Below are positions 24,057-32,435 of a stretch of 64,000 bases of DNA, piece by piece. Position numbers and translations under genes: made by a program. Position 1 is the stretch's first letter. Every line of letters begins with the position of its first letter. This DNA comes from an uncultured Negativibacillus sp. (GTDB taxonomy: Bacteria > Bacillota > Clostridia > Oscillospirales > Ruminococcaceae), in contig NZ_CALXIN010000003.1 of the NCBI RefSeq assembly GCF_944388365.1, positions 1 through 64,000 of the forward strand, given 5' to 3'. The notes below the pieces were generated by a model, which made no database searches, had not been told where the DNA came from, and worked only from the letters and a program-made list of their open reading frames with translations.

Positions 24057-25703
24057 CTATTCTTTCTCCTCCAAAGGTGCGTAGATCGACATCACCTGCT
24101 CTGCGACACGCACGCCGTCCACGGCAGCGCTCACAATGCCGCCCGCATAGCCGGCGCCTTCTCCACAGGGGTACAGTCCGCTCAGACCCAGCGCCTGTAA
24201 CGTGTCAGGATTGCGGGTGATGCGCACCGGCGAGGAAGTTCTCGTTTCGATGCCGGTAATGACCGCATCCGCATCGGCAAAACCAGGCAGCTTGCGGTTA
24301 AATCGGTGCATTCCCTGCTCGAGCATGGTGTTGATTTGCTCAGGGAAGGCGCTGCGCAGGTTTGCCTCCTTGACACCGCACGAAAAGCTCGGCGTGGTCG
24401 AAGCCATCGAAAGGTCAGGGCTGCTCTGTTCCAGAAAGCTCTTGACCGACTGGGCAGGAGCGCGGTAATCGCTTCCACCCAGGCAGAATGCCTTGTGCTC
24501 CAGCTGACGCTGGAAGGCGATGCCGTCGAGCACGCCGCTGCCATAGTCGGCGGTATCCACCGACACCACCAGCGCCGCATTGGCATTCTGGGCATCGCGG
24601 GCATACTCGCTCATGCCGTTGGTAACGACGGTGTTTTCCTCCGACGAGGACGCCACCACAAAGCCTCCCGGGCACATACAGAAGGTATAGACGCCTCTGC
24701 CCTGTTCATTGCGCCAGGACAGCTGATATTCTCCTTTTGGCAAAGAGGGATGACCTGCACTTTTTCCGTACAGTCCGTAGTCGATCACCTTCTGGGACTG
24801 TTCGATGCGCACACCCACCGAAAACGGCTTTGGCTCCAGCACCACCTGCTTTTGGCACAGCATCTCAAAGGTGTCGCGCGCACTGTGGCCCACCGCAAAG
24901 ATGACCGCCTCGGCAGGGATCTCTCCCTGCTCCGTTTTGACCGCCTGCACACGGCCATCTTTAAGCACAACATCCTCCACCTTGGTCAAAAAGTGGACCT
25001 GTCCGCCCAGACGGATGATCTCCTCGCGGATGTTTTTGACCACTCCTCTCAGCAGATCGGTGCCCACATGCGGTTTCTGGCGGTAACGAATCTCCTGTGG
25101 TGCGCCGTGGCGGATCATCTCCTCCAAAATAAAGCTGCATCGGGAATCGCTGATGCGGGTGGTCAGCTTGCCGTCCGAAAAGGTGCCGGCGCCGCCTTCT
25201 CCAAACTGCACATTGGTGGCGGTGTCGAGCCGGCGCTCCTTCCAGAAGCCTTCCACTGCCTGCACACGGCGATCTACATCGGCGCCGCGCTCCAGAATGA
25301 TCGGACGGTATCCCATCCGCGCCAGAGCCAGACCCGCAAACATTCCCGCCGGACCAAATCCGACGATGACCGGCGGACGCTGCATCGGCTGGCTTCCACA
25401 GGAAAATTGCAGCGGGACACTGTGCTGAATCTTGATCTGCTCTGCATTGCGTCCATGGACACGGGACAAAACCTCCCGCTCCTTGCACGCCAGTTCCTTT
25501 TCATCGGCATTAAGCTCGAATCCCACCGAGCTGACCAGCAGGATATTGTCCTGGTGACGGGCATCCACGCTGGTTTTGACCAGATAGGCACAGGCGATTT
25601 CCTCCCTGCGAAGGTGTGCCATCTTTCGCGCCGCTTCCAATATCTTTTCTCTGTCCGATGAGTCCTTCAGCGATGTTTTTACCTGTGAAACGATAATCGC
25701 CAT
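24057..25703 (-). CDS. FAD-dependent dehydrogenase of the COG2509 type
   Basis: The 548-residue product is a large flavoprotein of unknown reaction. A short N-terminal domain (residues 1-95) precedes the FAD-binding loop PPVIVGFGPAGMFAGLALARMGYRPIILERG (about 109-139). GEGGAGTFSDGKLTTR and CMCPGGFVVASSS follow. The C-terminal FAD segment is GLYPCGEGAGYAGGIVSAAVDGVRVAEQV. Members of this family often sit with cdaA, ybbR and glmM in Clostridia, as the first two do here. Only an 80-base gap with one hairpin separates it from cdaR. Its last 16 codons are the source of the tandem copies beyond its stop. Confidence 0.85.
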   Translation of the reverse strand: MAIIVSQVKTSLKDSSDREKILEAARKMAHLRREEIACAYLVKTSVDARHQDNILLVSSVGFELNADEKELACKEREVLSRVHGRNAEQIKIQHSVPLQFSCGSQPMQRPPVIVGFGPAGMFAGLALARMGYRPIILERGADVDRRVQAVEGFWKERRLDTATNVQFGEGGAGTFSDGKLTTRISDSRCSFILEEMIRHGAPQEIRYRQKPHVGTDLLRGVVKNIREEIIRLGGQVHFLTKVEDVVLKDGRVQAVKTEQGEIPAEAVIFAVGHSARDTFEMLCQKQVVLEPKPFSVGVRIEQSQKVIDYGLYGKSAGHPSLPKGEYQLSWRNEQGRGVYTFCMCPGGFVVASSSEENTVVTNGMSEYARDAQNANAALVVSVDTADYGSGVLDGIAFQRQLEHKAFCLGGSDYRAPAQSVKSFLEQSSPDLSMASTTPSFSCGVKEANLRSAFPEQINTMLEQGMHRFNRKLPGFADADAVITGIETRTSSPVRITRNPDTLQALGLSGLYPCGEGAGYAGGIVSAAVDGVRVAEQVMSIYAPLEEKE

Positions 25704-25735
25704 ATCAAACCGCCTTTCTGTTCTCTCACAACAAC

Positions 25736-25760
25736 GGGAGACTGCACTGTGCAGTCTCCC
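25736..25760. other. Perfect 12-bp hairpin between cdaR and the flavoprotein gene
   Basis: GGGAGACTGCAC pairs with GTGCAGTCTCCC about a single base. No T run follows on either strand, so it is more likely a transcript-processing or partial-attenuation hairpin than a full terminator. Confidence 0.6.
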
Positions 25761-25784
25761 GCCTGTATCCTCTGTTCACTTTTC

Positions 25785-27080
25785 TCAGGATTGATTCTCG
25801 GTCGCCTCGTCCTGCTGACCGGTGACGTTGTTTTCCTCGATCAGCACGATCGCCTTATAATCGCCGACCGCCCAGACCAGACCTTTCTTCGGTACCGAGA
25901 TGGTGACAGGCAGTTCCACCTGTCCCGATGTGATGCTCGAGCTTGCCTGCAAGTCCACTGTTGCCACAATGTCTCCCGCTACCAGGCTCTCCACAATCTC
26001 CTGCGGGCCCACGATCTCCACGTTGGTGATCTCCTGGGTCGTCGCCTGTGCCTCATAGTTGAGCGGTACATTCTGTACCACAATATTGCTGACATTAAAG
26101 CTCTTTTTGATCATGCCCTCGGAATTAAACTGAACCAGCACATTCTGGATGTTCTGGGTGTTGACAAATCCGGTCGGGAGTTTTACCTCAAACGATTCGG
26201 TCTTGTTCAGATCCAGACTCTTGATGTCGATCTGACCCAGCGGAATCGAGGCGTAGTTGTCGATAGCCTCTGGCGGACCTGCTACCTCGATCTCCTCGTT
26301 GGAGATGGTGAAGTCCAGTTCATCGACTGGGAAACCGTCCGGAACGTTAATAAAGTCCAGCGTTACCGGTACAACCTTCTTCTTGAGGATCGGGATGGTG
26401 ACACGCGCCTCGGTCACATCGCTGACCACATACTTCAGATCCAGCTCGTTGCCGTCAGCATCGAGGAATTTGAGCGGCAGCGTCTCGGTGTAGCTGCTGG
26501 TCAGTTCCTGGTCAATATCCTTTTCCACTACGCACTGGCTGATGCGGGCAATATCCTCGGCAGGACCGGTGATTGCCACGCTGCTCGGGCTGACACTGAC
26601 ATCGCGGATCAGATAGTTGTCGGCCGGTGCACTGTAACCGGAGAGTTTTGCTTTGATCTCCAGTGTCTTCGTCTGGAGGCTGTCAAATTTAATCTGGATG
26701 CTCGACGGAGAAATTTCCTCGATGGTGATGTCCTTGCTGCCGTCCACCACCTCTCCTTTGAGCTCTATGGTGTGCATTCCCGCGGTGGTTACCTTGGAAA
26801 TGTCAGGGTATACGCGGATATCGTCGGCGGTCAGATTGCCGATGTCATAGATGACACCTTCCACCCGCACCGACACCTTTGGCTGTTCGCTGGAGATGGT
26901 GCTCAGTCCCAGCTTGCCGATGGATTCGTCGACCTCTTCCATGTCGATGGAAACGCCCGAGATGGTCTTGCCCTTGGTATCATTGCTGTCCAGCGCCACA
27001 AACAGCCAGGCAAAAAAAGCCATCACCACCGACAACACAACCAGAAAGGTTTTGTTGTCAAAAATAGATTCTTTTTTCAT
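25785..27080 (-). CDS. cdaR: CdaA regulatory protein CdaR (YbbR domains)
   Basis: CdaR is an extracytoplasmic partner that modulates the c-di-AMP synthase CdaA. The 431-residue product has one N-terminal membrane segment (FLVVLSVVMAFFAWLFVAL, residues 12-30) followed by repeated YbbR beta domains. These are visible as recurring V-x-x-G-P-x-E-x-I stretches (VAITGPAEDIARI, EVAGPPEAIDNY, VEIVGPQEIVESL). The length fits a protein with four repeats. It starts 41 bases after cdaA on the same strand, the normal arrangement. Confidence 0.9.
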   Translation of the reverse strand: MKKESIFDNKTFLVVLSVVMAFFAWLFVALDSNDTKGKTISGVSIDMEEVDESIGKLGLSTISSEQPKVSVRVEGVIYDIGNLTADDIRVYPDISKVTTAGMHTIELKGEVVDGSKDITIEEISPSSIQIKFDSLQTKTLEIKAKLSGYSAPADNYLIRDVSVSPSSVAITGPAEDIARISQCVVEKDIDQELTSSYTETLPLKFLDADGNELDLKYVVSDVTEARVTIPILKKKVVPVTLDFINVPDGFPVDELDFTISNEEIEVAGPPEAIDNYASIPLGQIDIKSLDLNKTESFEVKLPTGFVNTQNIQNVLVQFNSEGMIKKSFNVSNIVVQNVPLNYEAQATTQEITNVEIVGPQEIVESLVAGDIVATVDLQASSSITSGQVELPVTISVPKKGLVWAVGDYKAIVLIEENNVTGQQDEATENQS

Positions 27081-27121
27081 CCGAAGGTCCTCCTTTTCCT
27101 GTCAATCTCTGCGCGGTGAGC

Positions 27122-27991
27122 CTACTTTTTCACCTTGCGCAGCAGCGCCTTGACGCTGTTTTGTTTTTGCTGTTCTCCCTCGTGGGAGTGGAGGATCTCA
27201 TGCCGCAGACGCTGCTCCAGCTGCGGGATGGTAAAGTTTCGTTCGATGACGCCGCCCTGTGCCACCGAGATGGTGCCGGTTTCCTCCGAAACCACCACAA
27301 CAACAGCGTCCGAGTTTTCGCTCATACCCAATGCTGCGCGGTGACGGGTGCCCATCTCCTTGCTGATGGTGTAGTTCTGGCTCAGCGGCAAAAAGCAGCC
27401 CGACGCACAGATGCGTCCATCGCGGATAATCATGGCGCCGTCGTGCAGCGGCGAATTGACAAAGAACAGGTTGCCGATCAGCTCGTTGCTCGGCGTTGCA
27501 TCCACCACCGTTCCGGTCTTGATGATCTCTCCGAGCTTGGTTTCCCGCTCGAATACGATCAGCGCACCGGTCTTTGTTTTGGACAGATATTCACAGGCAT
27601 TTGCAATGGTGGTGATGCTCTCGTTCCAGACGCCCGCCAGCTGGCTGTCCTTCTCCTGGGAGGACTGGAAGATGTTGAGCCGGTTAAACTTGGTCTGTGC
27701 CACATGCTCGAGCATCCGGCGCAGCTCCGGCTGAAAGACGATGACCAGCGCCAATACACCGGTCGCCACCAGGTTCTGCATGATGAACCTGACCGTCTTC
27801 ATGTTCAGATTATACGCCACAAAGTAGAGCAGCAGCAGCAAAATCAAACCCTTTGCCAGCTGCATCGCCCTGGTTTCGCGGATCAATTTGATGACCTGAT
27901 AGATCAAAATTGCAACGATTACAATATCTACAATATCCCATACACCGATCGCCCTGATCGTACCGATGATTTGGTTCCATTCACTTACCAT
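27122..27991 (-). CDS. cdaA: Diadenylate cyclase CdaA
   Basis: CdaA makes cyclic di-AMP from two ATP and is essential for osmotic and wall balance in many Firmicutes. The product has three membrane segments in its first 90 residues and then a DAC domain with the catalytic DGA (NSPLHDGAMII) and RHR (MGTRHRAALG) motifs. The start at 27991 (MVSEWNQ, 289 residues) is chosen because GAGG precedes it. Two ATG codons at 28000 and 27997, and a TTG at 28033, are also in frame. glmM, usually the third gene, is not in the window. Confidence 0.93.
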   Translation of the reverse strand: MVSEWNQIIGTIRAIGVWDIVDIVIVAILIYQVIKLIRETRAMQLAKGLILLLLLYFVAYNLNMKTVRFIMQNLVATGVLALVIVFQPELRRMLEHVAQTKFNRLNIFQSSQEKDSQLAGVWNESITTIANACEYLSKTKTGALIVFERETKLGEIIKTGTVVDATPSNELIGNLFFVNSPLHDGAMIIRDGRICASGCFLPLSQNYTISKEMGTRHRAALGMSENSDAVVVVVSEETGTISVAQGGVIERNFTIPQLEQRLRHEILHSHEGEQQKQNSVKALLRKVKK

Positions 27992-28122
27992 TCTCATCAT
28001 CCTCTTTGTTGTCTTTTGATTCTCAGCTTCCAATCTCTGCCGGCGGACACATTCACAGCCTGTCCGCGCAACATCCAGCGCCGCAAATCGGCGCTGCTTT
28101 TCTCACATGCTTTATTGATTTT

Positions 28123-28151
28123 ATTGTAACATATTTATAAATATAATCCAA
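28123..28151 (-). promoter_or_regulatory. Promoter candidate for the cdaA operon
   Basis: On the minus strand TTGGAT (28151-28146) and TACAAT (28128-28123) are spaced by 17 bases, and TGT precedes the -10. A GC-rich hairpin (CAGCGCCG / CGGCGCTG, 28078-28098) lies in the leader. Confidence 0.5.
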
Positions 28152-28171
28152 CAGCCGCTACAAATTTTTTT

Positions 28172-29317
28172 CTATCGGCGGATGCGGGCAATTTTTTCCG
28201 ATACCTTGCAGACGGTTCGCACCTCGTCCATGCTATTAAAAGCACCCAGACTCATGCGCACCGTACCTTCGCGGTCGGTGCCCATCTTGCGATGTGCCAG
28301 CGCTGCACAGTGAAAACCTGCGCGGACAGCGATATGATGTTGATTGAGCAGCTCTGCTGCGCGCTCAGGATTCAGTCCCACATAATTCATCGCAACCACC
28401 GGCAGATTTCTGCCCAGCTGCGGCGGATTGGAGTAGAGCACCACGCCTCGGATGGAACGCAGCCCATGGTACAGTGCGCTGCACAGCTGCATCTCGTGGC
28501 GGTAAAGGCGTTCCGGTGTGTTTTTCAGCACAAAATCGACGCCCGCGCCCAGTCCGATGATGCCGCTGGTGTTGATCGTTCCGCTCTCCAGCCGGTCGGG
28601 CAGAAAGTCGGGCATCTCCGGCTCCATCGACAGACTGCCGGTACCTCCCTGACACAGCGACTGCGGCAGCAGGGAATTGTTGACGATCAGTACACCGGTT
28701 CCCGCCGGACCATACAGTCCCTTGTGACCTGGCATGCACAGATAGTCGATGTGCATCCGCGACAGGTCGATGGTGAGCAGTCCTGCCGTCTGGGCGGCAT
28801 CCACCACCATCAGCAGACCGCGGCGGTGTGCCATCGCGCCGATTTTCTCCACCGGCAGCCGAAAGCCAAAGACGTTGCTGGCATGGGTGCAGGCGATCAT
28901 GCGAGTATTGGGACGGATGAGCCGCTCAAAGTTGAGCACCGTCTGCTCGTCGCTTGCTGTCACTGCCGCGACATCGTAGGTAATCAGTCCGGCACGCCTA
29001 AGCGCCTCCGCCACACGGTAGACCGCGTTGTGCTCCAAATCCGAGATGATCAGGTGATCTCCTGGACGCAGCATTCCTTTGATGGCGATGTTGACCGACT
29101 CGGTGCAGTTTTTGGTAAAGACAATCTGCTCGGACTGACAGCAAAACAGCGTTGCCAGCTTTTCACGGCATTCATAGATTTTCTGTGCGGTCTGCATCGA
29201 CAGATCATGACCGCTTCGTCCAGGATTTGCGCCGTAGCGCACCAAGGCTTCCCGCACCGCCTGTACAACTGCCGGCGGCTTTGGAAAGGTGGTGGCGGCA
29301 TTATCAAAATAAATCAT
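28172..29317 (-). CDS. Cysteine desulfurase-like class V aminotransferase
   Basis: The 381-residue PLP enzyme begins MIYFDNAATTFPKP, as NifS/CsdA-like desulfurases do. HASNVFG, VDAAQTAG and the PLP-lysine segment MPGHKGLYGPAGTGVL are intact. A cysteine in AGFHCAALAHRKMGT takes the place of the mobile catalytic loop. It matches the family sometimes called the EF2568-type class V aminotransferase, presumed to mobilise sulfur or selenium from cysteine or selenocysteine. The ATG at 29317 overlaps the stop of the DUF3343 gene (ATGA) and follows AGGGAGGG, so the two are translationally coupled. Confidence 0.87.
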   Translation of the reverse strand: MIYFDNAATTFPKPPAVVQAVREALVRYGANPGRSGHDLSMQTAQKIYECREKLATLFCCQSEQIVFTKNCTESVNIAIKGMLRPGDHLIISDLEHNAVYRVAEALRRAGLITYDVAAVTASDEQTVLNFERLIRPNTRMIACTHASNVFGFRLPVEKIGAMAHRRGLLMVVDAAQTAGLLTIDLSRMHIDYLCMPGHKGLYGPAGTGVLIVNNSLLPQSLCQGGTGSLSMEPEMPDFLPDRLESGTINTSGIIGLGAGVDFVLKNTPERLYRHEMQLCSALYHGLRSIRGVVLYSNPPQLGRNLPVVAMNYVGLNPERAAELLNQHHIAVRAGFHCAALAHRKMGTDREGTVRMSLGAFNSMDEVRTVCKVSEKIARIRR

Positions 29318-29550
29318 CGTCCGGTCCCTCCCTGCGGCAGCTGTTTGATCCTGATGCCGTTTTGTTCCAGCAGCCGGCGGGCCTTTTCGGCGTCTCCGCG
29401 CACTGTCAGCTGATATCCACAGCCGCTGGTTCTCTGGTGGTCGCGGCCTGCCCAGGCCATGATTCCACACTGCTGCAGCAGCTTCTGTCCTTTCAGCGCA
29501 TAGGTCAGCGAGGTGACCGGTATTTCTGTATATTCAATGGTTTGACTCAT
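29314..29550 (-). CDS. DUF3343 putative sulfur/selenium carrier protein
   Basis: The 78-residue product fits the DUF3343 family of small proteins proposed as Se/S carriers. The pattern is a predicted beta-alpha start (YALKGQKLLQQCGI), a TSGCGYQLTV segment with the conserved cysteine-glycine pair, and a final helix AEKARRLLEQNGI. The ATG follows AAGGAGGATCGCT. Its stop overlaps the start of the desulfurase-like gene. A desulfurase plus a small cysteine carrier suggests a sulfur- or selenium-transfer pair; the family link is recognised, the function is not proven. Confidence 0.8.
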   Translation of the reverse strand: MSQTIEYTEIPVTSLTYALKGQKLLQQCGIMAWAGRDHQRTSGCGYQLTVRGDAEKARRLLEQNGIRIKQLPQGGTGR

Positions 29551-29615
29551 AGCGATCCTCCTTCAGATGGGTCTTTCCCCATCTTATGCAGAATCGCCGC
29601 AGATTGACCTTCTGT

Positions 29616-30794
29616 CTATCTTTGCAGGATGCACACGCTGTGCGCGCTCATGCCCTCACCGCTGCCGGTAAAGCCCAGCTTTTCCTCGGTGGTGGCCTTG
29701 ACGTTAACCTGTCCCTGTGTGATTTCACAGGCCGCCGCTATATTTGCGCACATCTGCGGAATGTAGTCCTTGAGTTTTGGCCGCTGTGCAATCACCGTCG
29801 CGTCGATGTTGACAATGCGATAGCCCTCCTTTTTGAGCAGCGCCACCACATGGCGCAGCAGTGCGATACTGTCTGCTCCGGCATAGGCAGGGTCGGTGTC
29901 TGGAAAATGCTTTCCAATGTCTCCCATCGCTGCTGCGCCCAGCAGTGCATCCATCACGGCATGTACCAGCACATCCGCATCCGAATGTCCCAGCAGACCC
30001 AGCTCCCACGGGATGTCCACTCCACCCAGAATCAATTTTCTTCCACGGGTCAGCCGGTGAACATCATATCCATGTCCTGCGCGGATCTCCATCTTTGTTT
30101 CCTCCTTCTCTCCGGCGATGGCCCGTGCAACGGCAACATCCTCCGGCGTCGTGATCTTGATATTCTGATAGCTTCCTTCCGACAGCCATACCTTCTGACC
30201 GATGTGCTCCACCAGCTGGCAGTCGTCGGTAAAATCCAGTCCCTCCTGCTGTGCCTGCGCCGCCGCTCTGCGGTACAGTTCGAGCGAGAAGATCTGCGGC
30301 GTCTGGGTCAGATACAGCGTGCTGCGGTCGGGCGTCTGTGCAATCGAGCCGTCGGGCGCCGCTACCTTGATGGTGTCCTTGGTGCGCACCGCCGCCGTCG
30401 CCGCTCCATGCTCTATCGCCGCCTGCAGGCAGCGTTCCACCAGCGCCTTATCCGCAAAGGGACGGGCGCCGTCGTGAATTGCAACGTATTCCACCTTGTC
30501 CGACAGCTTTTCCACTCCTGCCAGCACCGACTGCTGGCGGGTCGCTCCTCCTGCCGTCAGCACAAACGGCGGCAGCTGATACTGCTGCCTCCATCCCTCA
30601 ATCTGCGCAAACATCTCCGGACGCGCCACCACCACAATCTCGCGGATCTGCTCCAGTGCATCCATCGCCAGAATCGAGCGCACCAGCACCGGTATCCCGC
30701 CGATGCACAGTCCCTGTTTGTCGATGCCCTGCATCCGCTGCGCCATTCCTCCGGCGGCAATCACTGCGCCGGCATAACCCCCATTTTCTCCCAT
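29616..30794 (-). CDS. ispDF: Bifunctional IspD/IspF enzyme of the MEP isoprenoid pathway
   Basis: The fusion catalyses two non-consecutive MEP steps: CDP-ME formation (IspD) and MEcPP formation (IspF). Residues 1-230 are IspD ([39 protein letters not shown]). Residues 236-392 are IspF ([38 protein letters not shown], with metal ligands D and H). The linker ([13 protein letters not shown]) coincides with an AAGGAGG site eight bases before an in-frame ATG at 30092. A separate 158-residue IspF could therefore also be made. ATG at 30794 follows GGGAGGT. It lies 65 bases before the DUF3343 gene. Confidence 0.95.
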   Translation of the reverse strand: MGENGGYAGAVIAAGGMAQRMQGIDKQGLCIGGIPVLVRSILAMDALEQIREIVVVARPEMFAQIEGWRQQYQLPPFVLTAGGATRQQSVLAGVEKLSDKVEYVAIHDGARPFADKALVERCLQAAIEHGAATAAVRTKDTIKVAAPDGSIAQTPDRSTLYLTQTPQIFSLELYRRAAAQAQQEGLDFTDDCQLVEHIGQKVWLSEGSYQNIKITTPEDVAVARAIAGEKEETKMEIRAGHGYDVHRLTRGRKLILGGVDIPWELGLLGHSDADVLVHAVMDALLGAAAMGDIGKHFPDTDPAYAGADSIALLRHVVALLKKEGYRIVNIDATVIAQRPKLKDYIPQMCANIAAACEITQGQVNVKATTEEKLGFTGSGEGMSAHSVCILQR

Positions 30795-30850
30795 TCGATG
30801 TGACCTCCCTGTTTTGTCCGCCTCTCTATGGTGGCAGAACTTCGTTTATT

Positions 30851-30879
30851 TTTATAGCAATAAATGTAAAAATTATAAA
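30851..30879 (-). promoter_or_regulatory. Promoter candidate for ispDF
   Basis: On the minus strand TTTATA (30879-30874) and TATAAA (30856-30851) are spaced by 17 bases; TGC precedes the -10. Confidence 0.5.
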
Positions 30880-30894
30880 AATTCTGACAATTAC

Positions 30895-30923
30895 AAAATC
30901 AGACCTCGGCGACGCCGAGGTCT
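30895..30923 (-). terminator. Terminator of rodA
   Basis: AGACCTCGGCG and CGCCGAGGTCT form an 11-bp stem; on the minus strand ATTTTGT follows. Confidence 0.8.
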
Positions 30924-30934
30924 GTCGATTCCAA

Positions 30935-32074
30935 CTATCCAAACAGCAAATCCTTGCCGCTGTGCATATGGACGCTGAGCACCACGCCGATGGCAAGGTA
31001 GAGCGTACCGGTGGAGGTACCTCCCGCCGACAAAAACGGCAGCGTAACGCCGATAACCGGCAGCAGCTTCAAACACATGCCGATGTTGATGATGATCTGG
31101 ATGCCGATGAGCGCAAAGACACCCACACAGATATATTTGCCCATCTCATCACAGGCATGCAGTCCGTTGTACAGGATTCGGATGCAGATGAACGCCAGCA
31201 CCGCCAGCACTGCGATGCAGCCGATAAAGCCGACCGTCTCCCCGATATAAGTAAAGATAAAGTCGTTGTAGACCTCCGGCACATAGCGGAATTGTCCGGT
31301 CTCCATAAAGATACCGTTTCCCCACAAGCCGCCGTTTCCGATGGCGATCAGTCCTCTGTCCTGCTGCCAGGTGATCGCTTCGCTGACCATCTCCGGATTG
31401 ATGATTGCCAGAATTCTGCTTTTTTTGTCGTCATCCAGCAAAAAGTTCCATGCCACCAGCGCCGCCGGCGGAATGACTGCCAGCACCGGCACGATGTATT
31501 TCCACGACAGTCCCGCCGCAAACAGCATGCTTGCAAAGATGACCGCCATGACCAGCGCGGTACCGTCGTCGCCCTGCAGGTGGATGATCGCACAGGGAAT
31601 GGCTCCGTGGATACACAATGCCAGCAGCTGCTTTGGATGGTTTAGCTTTTCGCGCACCGTCGACAGATGGTAGGCAAAGCTGATAATAAACGAAATTTTC
31701 AAAAGCTCGGACGGCTGAAAGCTGATCGAGGTGAACGGGATGGGCAGCCATGCCTTGTCGTCGACCCAGTCCACACGCTGTACGCCAAACGGAAAAACCA
31801 GCAGCGCCAGTCCATAGCACAATGCACTGTGCCACTTCCACATCCGTGCCATCGTGTGATAGTCAATTTTGGAGAGGACCACCGCCGCAGCGATGCCGCA
31901 CAGCATCATCGCCGGCTGCACCAGCACGGTATTGAGTCGTCCGATCTCCCCATTTTTATATAAGCTGTAAATCAATAGCGTGCTGAATCCCGACAGCGAG
32001 ATGCAGCAGACCATCAGCATCCAGTCGGTGTCCCGAATATACCTGCCGATGGCAGAAAAAAAAGATTTTACCAT
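30935..32074 (-). CDS. rodA: SEDS-family peptidoglycan polymerase RodA
   Basis: RodA polymerises lipid II into glycan chains during cylindrical wall growth, together with a class B penicillin-binding protein. The 379-residue product has about ten membrane segments. Diagnostic SEDS motifs are WLPIPFTSISFQPSELLKISFIIS (about residues 109-132), DDGTALVMAVIF with the catalytic aspartate, and the C-terminal LPVIGVTLPFLSAGGTS. The ATG at 32074 is chosen over a TTG two codons upstream because of its distance to AAAGG. It has its own promoter and terminator; no mreBCD or pbp gene is adjacent. Confidence 0.93.
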   Translation of the reverse strand: MVKSFFSAIGRYIRDTDWMLMVCCISLSGFSTLLIYSLYKNGEIGRLNTVLVQPAMMLCGIAAAVVLSKIDYHTMARMWKWHSALCYGLALLVFPFGVQRVDWVDDKAWLPIPFTSISFQPSELLKISFIISFAYHLSTVREKLNHPKQLLALCIHGAIPCAIIHLQGDDGTALVMAVIFASMLFAAGLSWKYIVPVLAVIPPAALVAWNFLLDDDKKSRILAIINPEMVSEAITWQQDRGLIAIGNGGLWGNGIFMETGQFRYVPEVYNDFIFTYIGETVGFIGCIAVLAVLAFICIRILYNGLHACDEMGKYICVGVFALIGIQIIINIGMCLKLLPVIGVTLPFLSAGGTSTGTLYLAIGVVLSVHMHSGKDLLFG

Positions 32075-32149
32075 AGCCAAAAGCCTTTCTTCAAAACGTG
32101 TTGCGTGTCCTTCTTTTTCCCAGAAAGCATCCGATTTTGTGACTTCCCT

Positions 32150-32178
32150 ATTATATTATGAATCGACCCATCTTTCAA
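32150..32178 (-). promoter_or_regulatory. Sigma-A promoter of rodA
   Basis: On the minus strand TTGAAA (32178-32173) and TATAAT (32155-32150) are spaced by 17 bases. Confidence 0.82.
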
Positions 32179-32239
32179 CCGGAAATAGATGAATATTGCC
32201 GCAGATTTTTTCTTCCCTCTTTTCCCCTTCCAAAAAGTA

Positions 32240-32435
32240 TGGTATACTGAAGTCACCAATTGTATGTAACAGTCTGATTCGATGCGCTGACATATACTTG
32301 CGGCAGTGCAGCCGGTTTTTCTTTGCCGGCCGCAGGGATGACTTCGGACATCATTCCTGCCCTTTGTGCCCGATGACAGAAAGGTGCGCTGAAGGAACAC
32401 TCATTCTTACTTTATTTCTTGAAGGAGGAATTACC
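32240..32435 (+). promoter_or_regulatory. Extended -10 promoter and long structured leader of fhs
   Basis: TGGTATACT (32240-32248) is an extended -10 box without a good -35. The leader to the ATG is about 180 bases and can form a GCCGG-CCGGC hairpin near 32310-32330 and a GGGATGA-TCATTCC hairpin near 32335-32357. No conserved core of the ZTP or THF riboswitches was recognised, though the former often precedes fhs. Confidence 0.5.

Noticed and set aside
23590-24200. Plus-strand frames encoding repeated RRHHLFCD-type peptides
   Set aside because: They are the complement of the tandem copies of the flavoprotein gene 3' end; the sensible reading is on the minus strand.
32250-32435. ZTP or THF riboswitch in front of fhs
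   Set aside because: Neither conserved core was recognised in the leader, so only a structured leader is reported.
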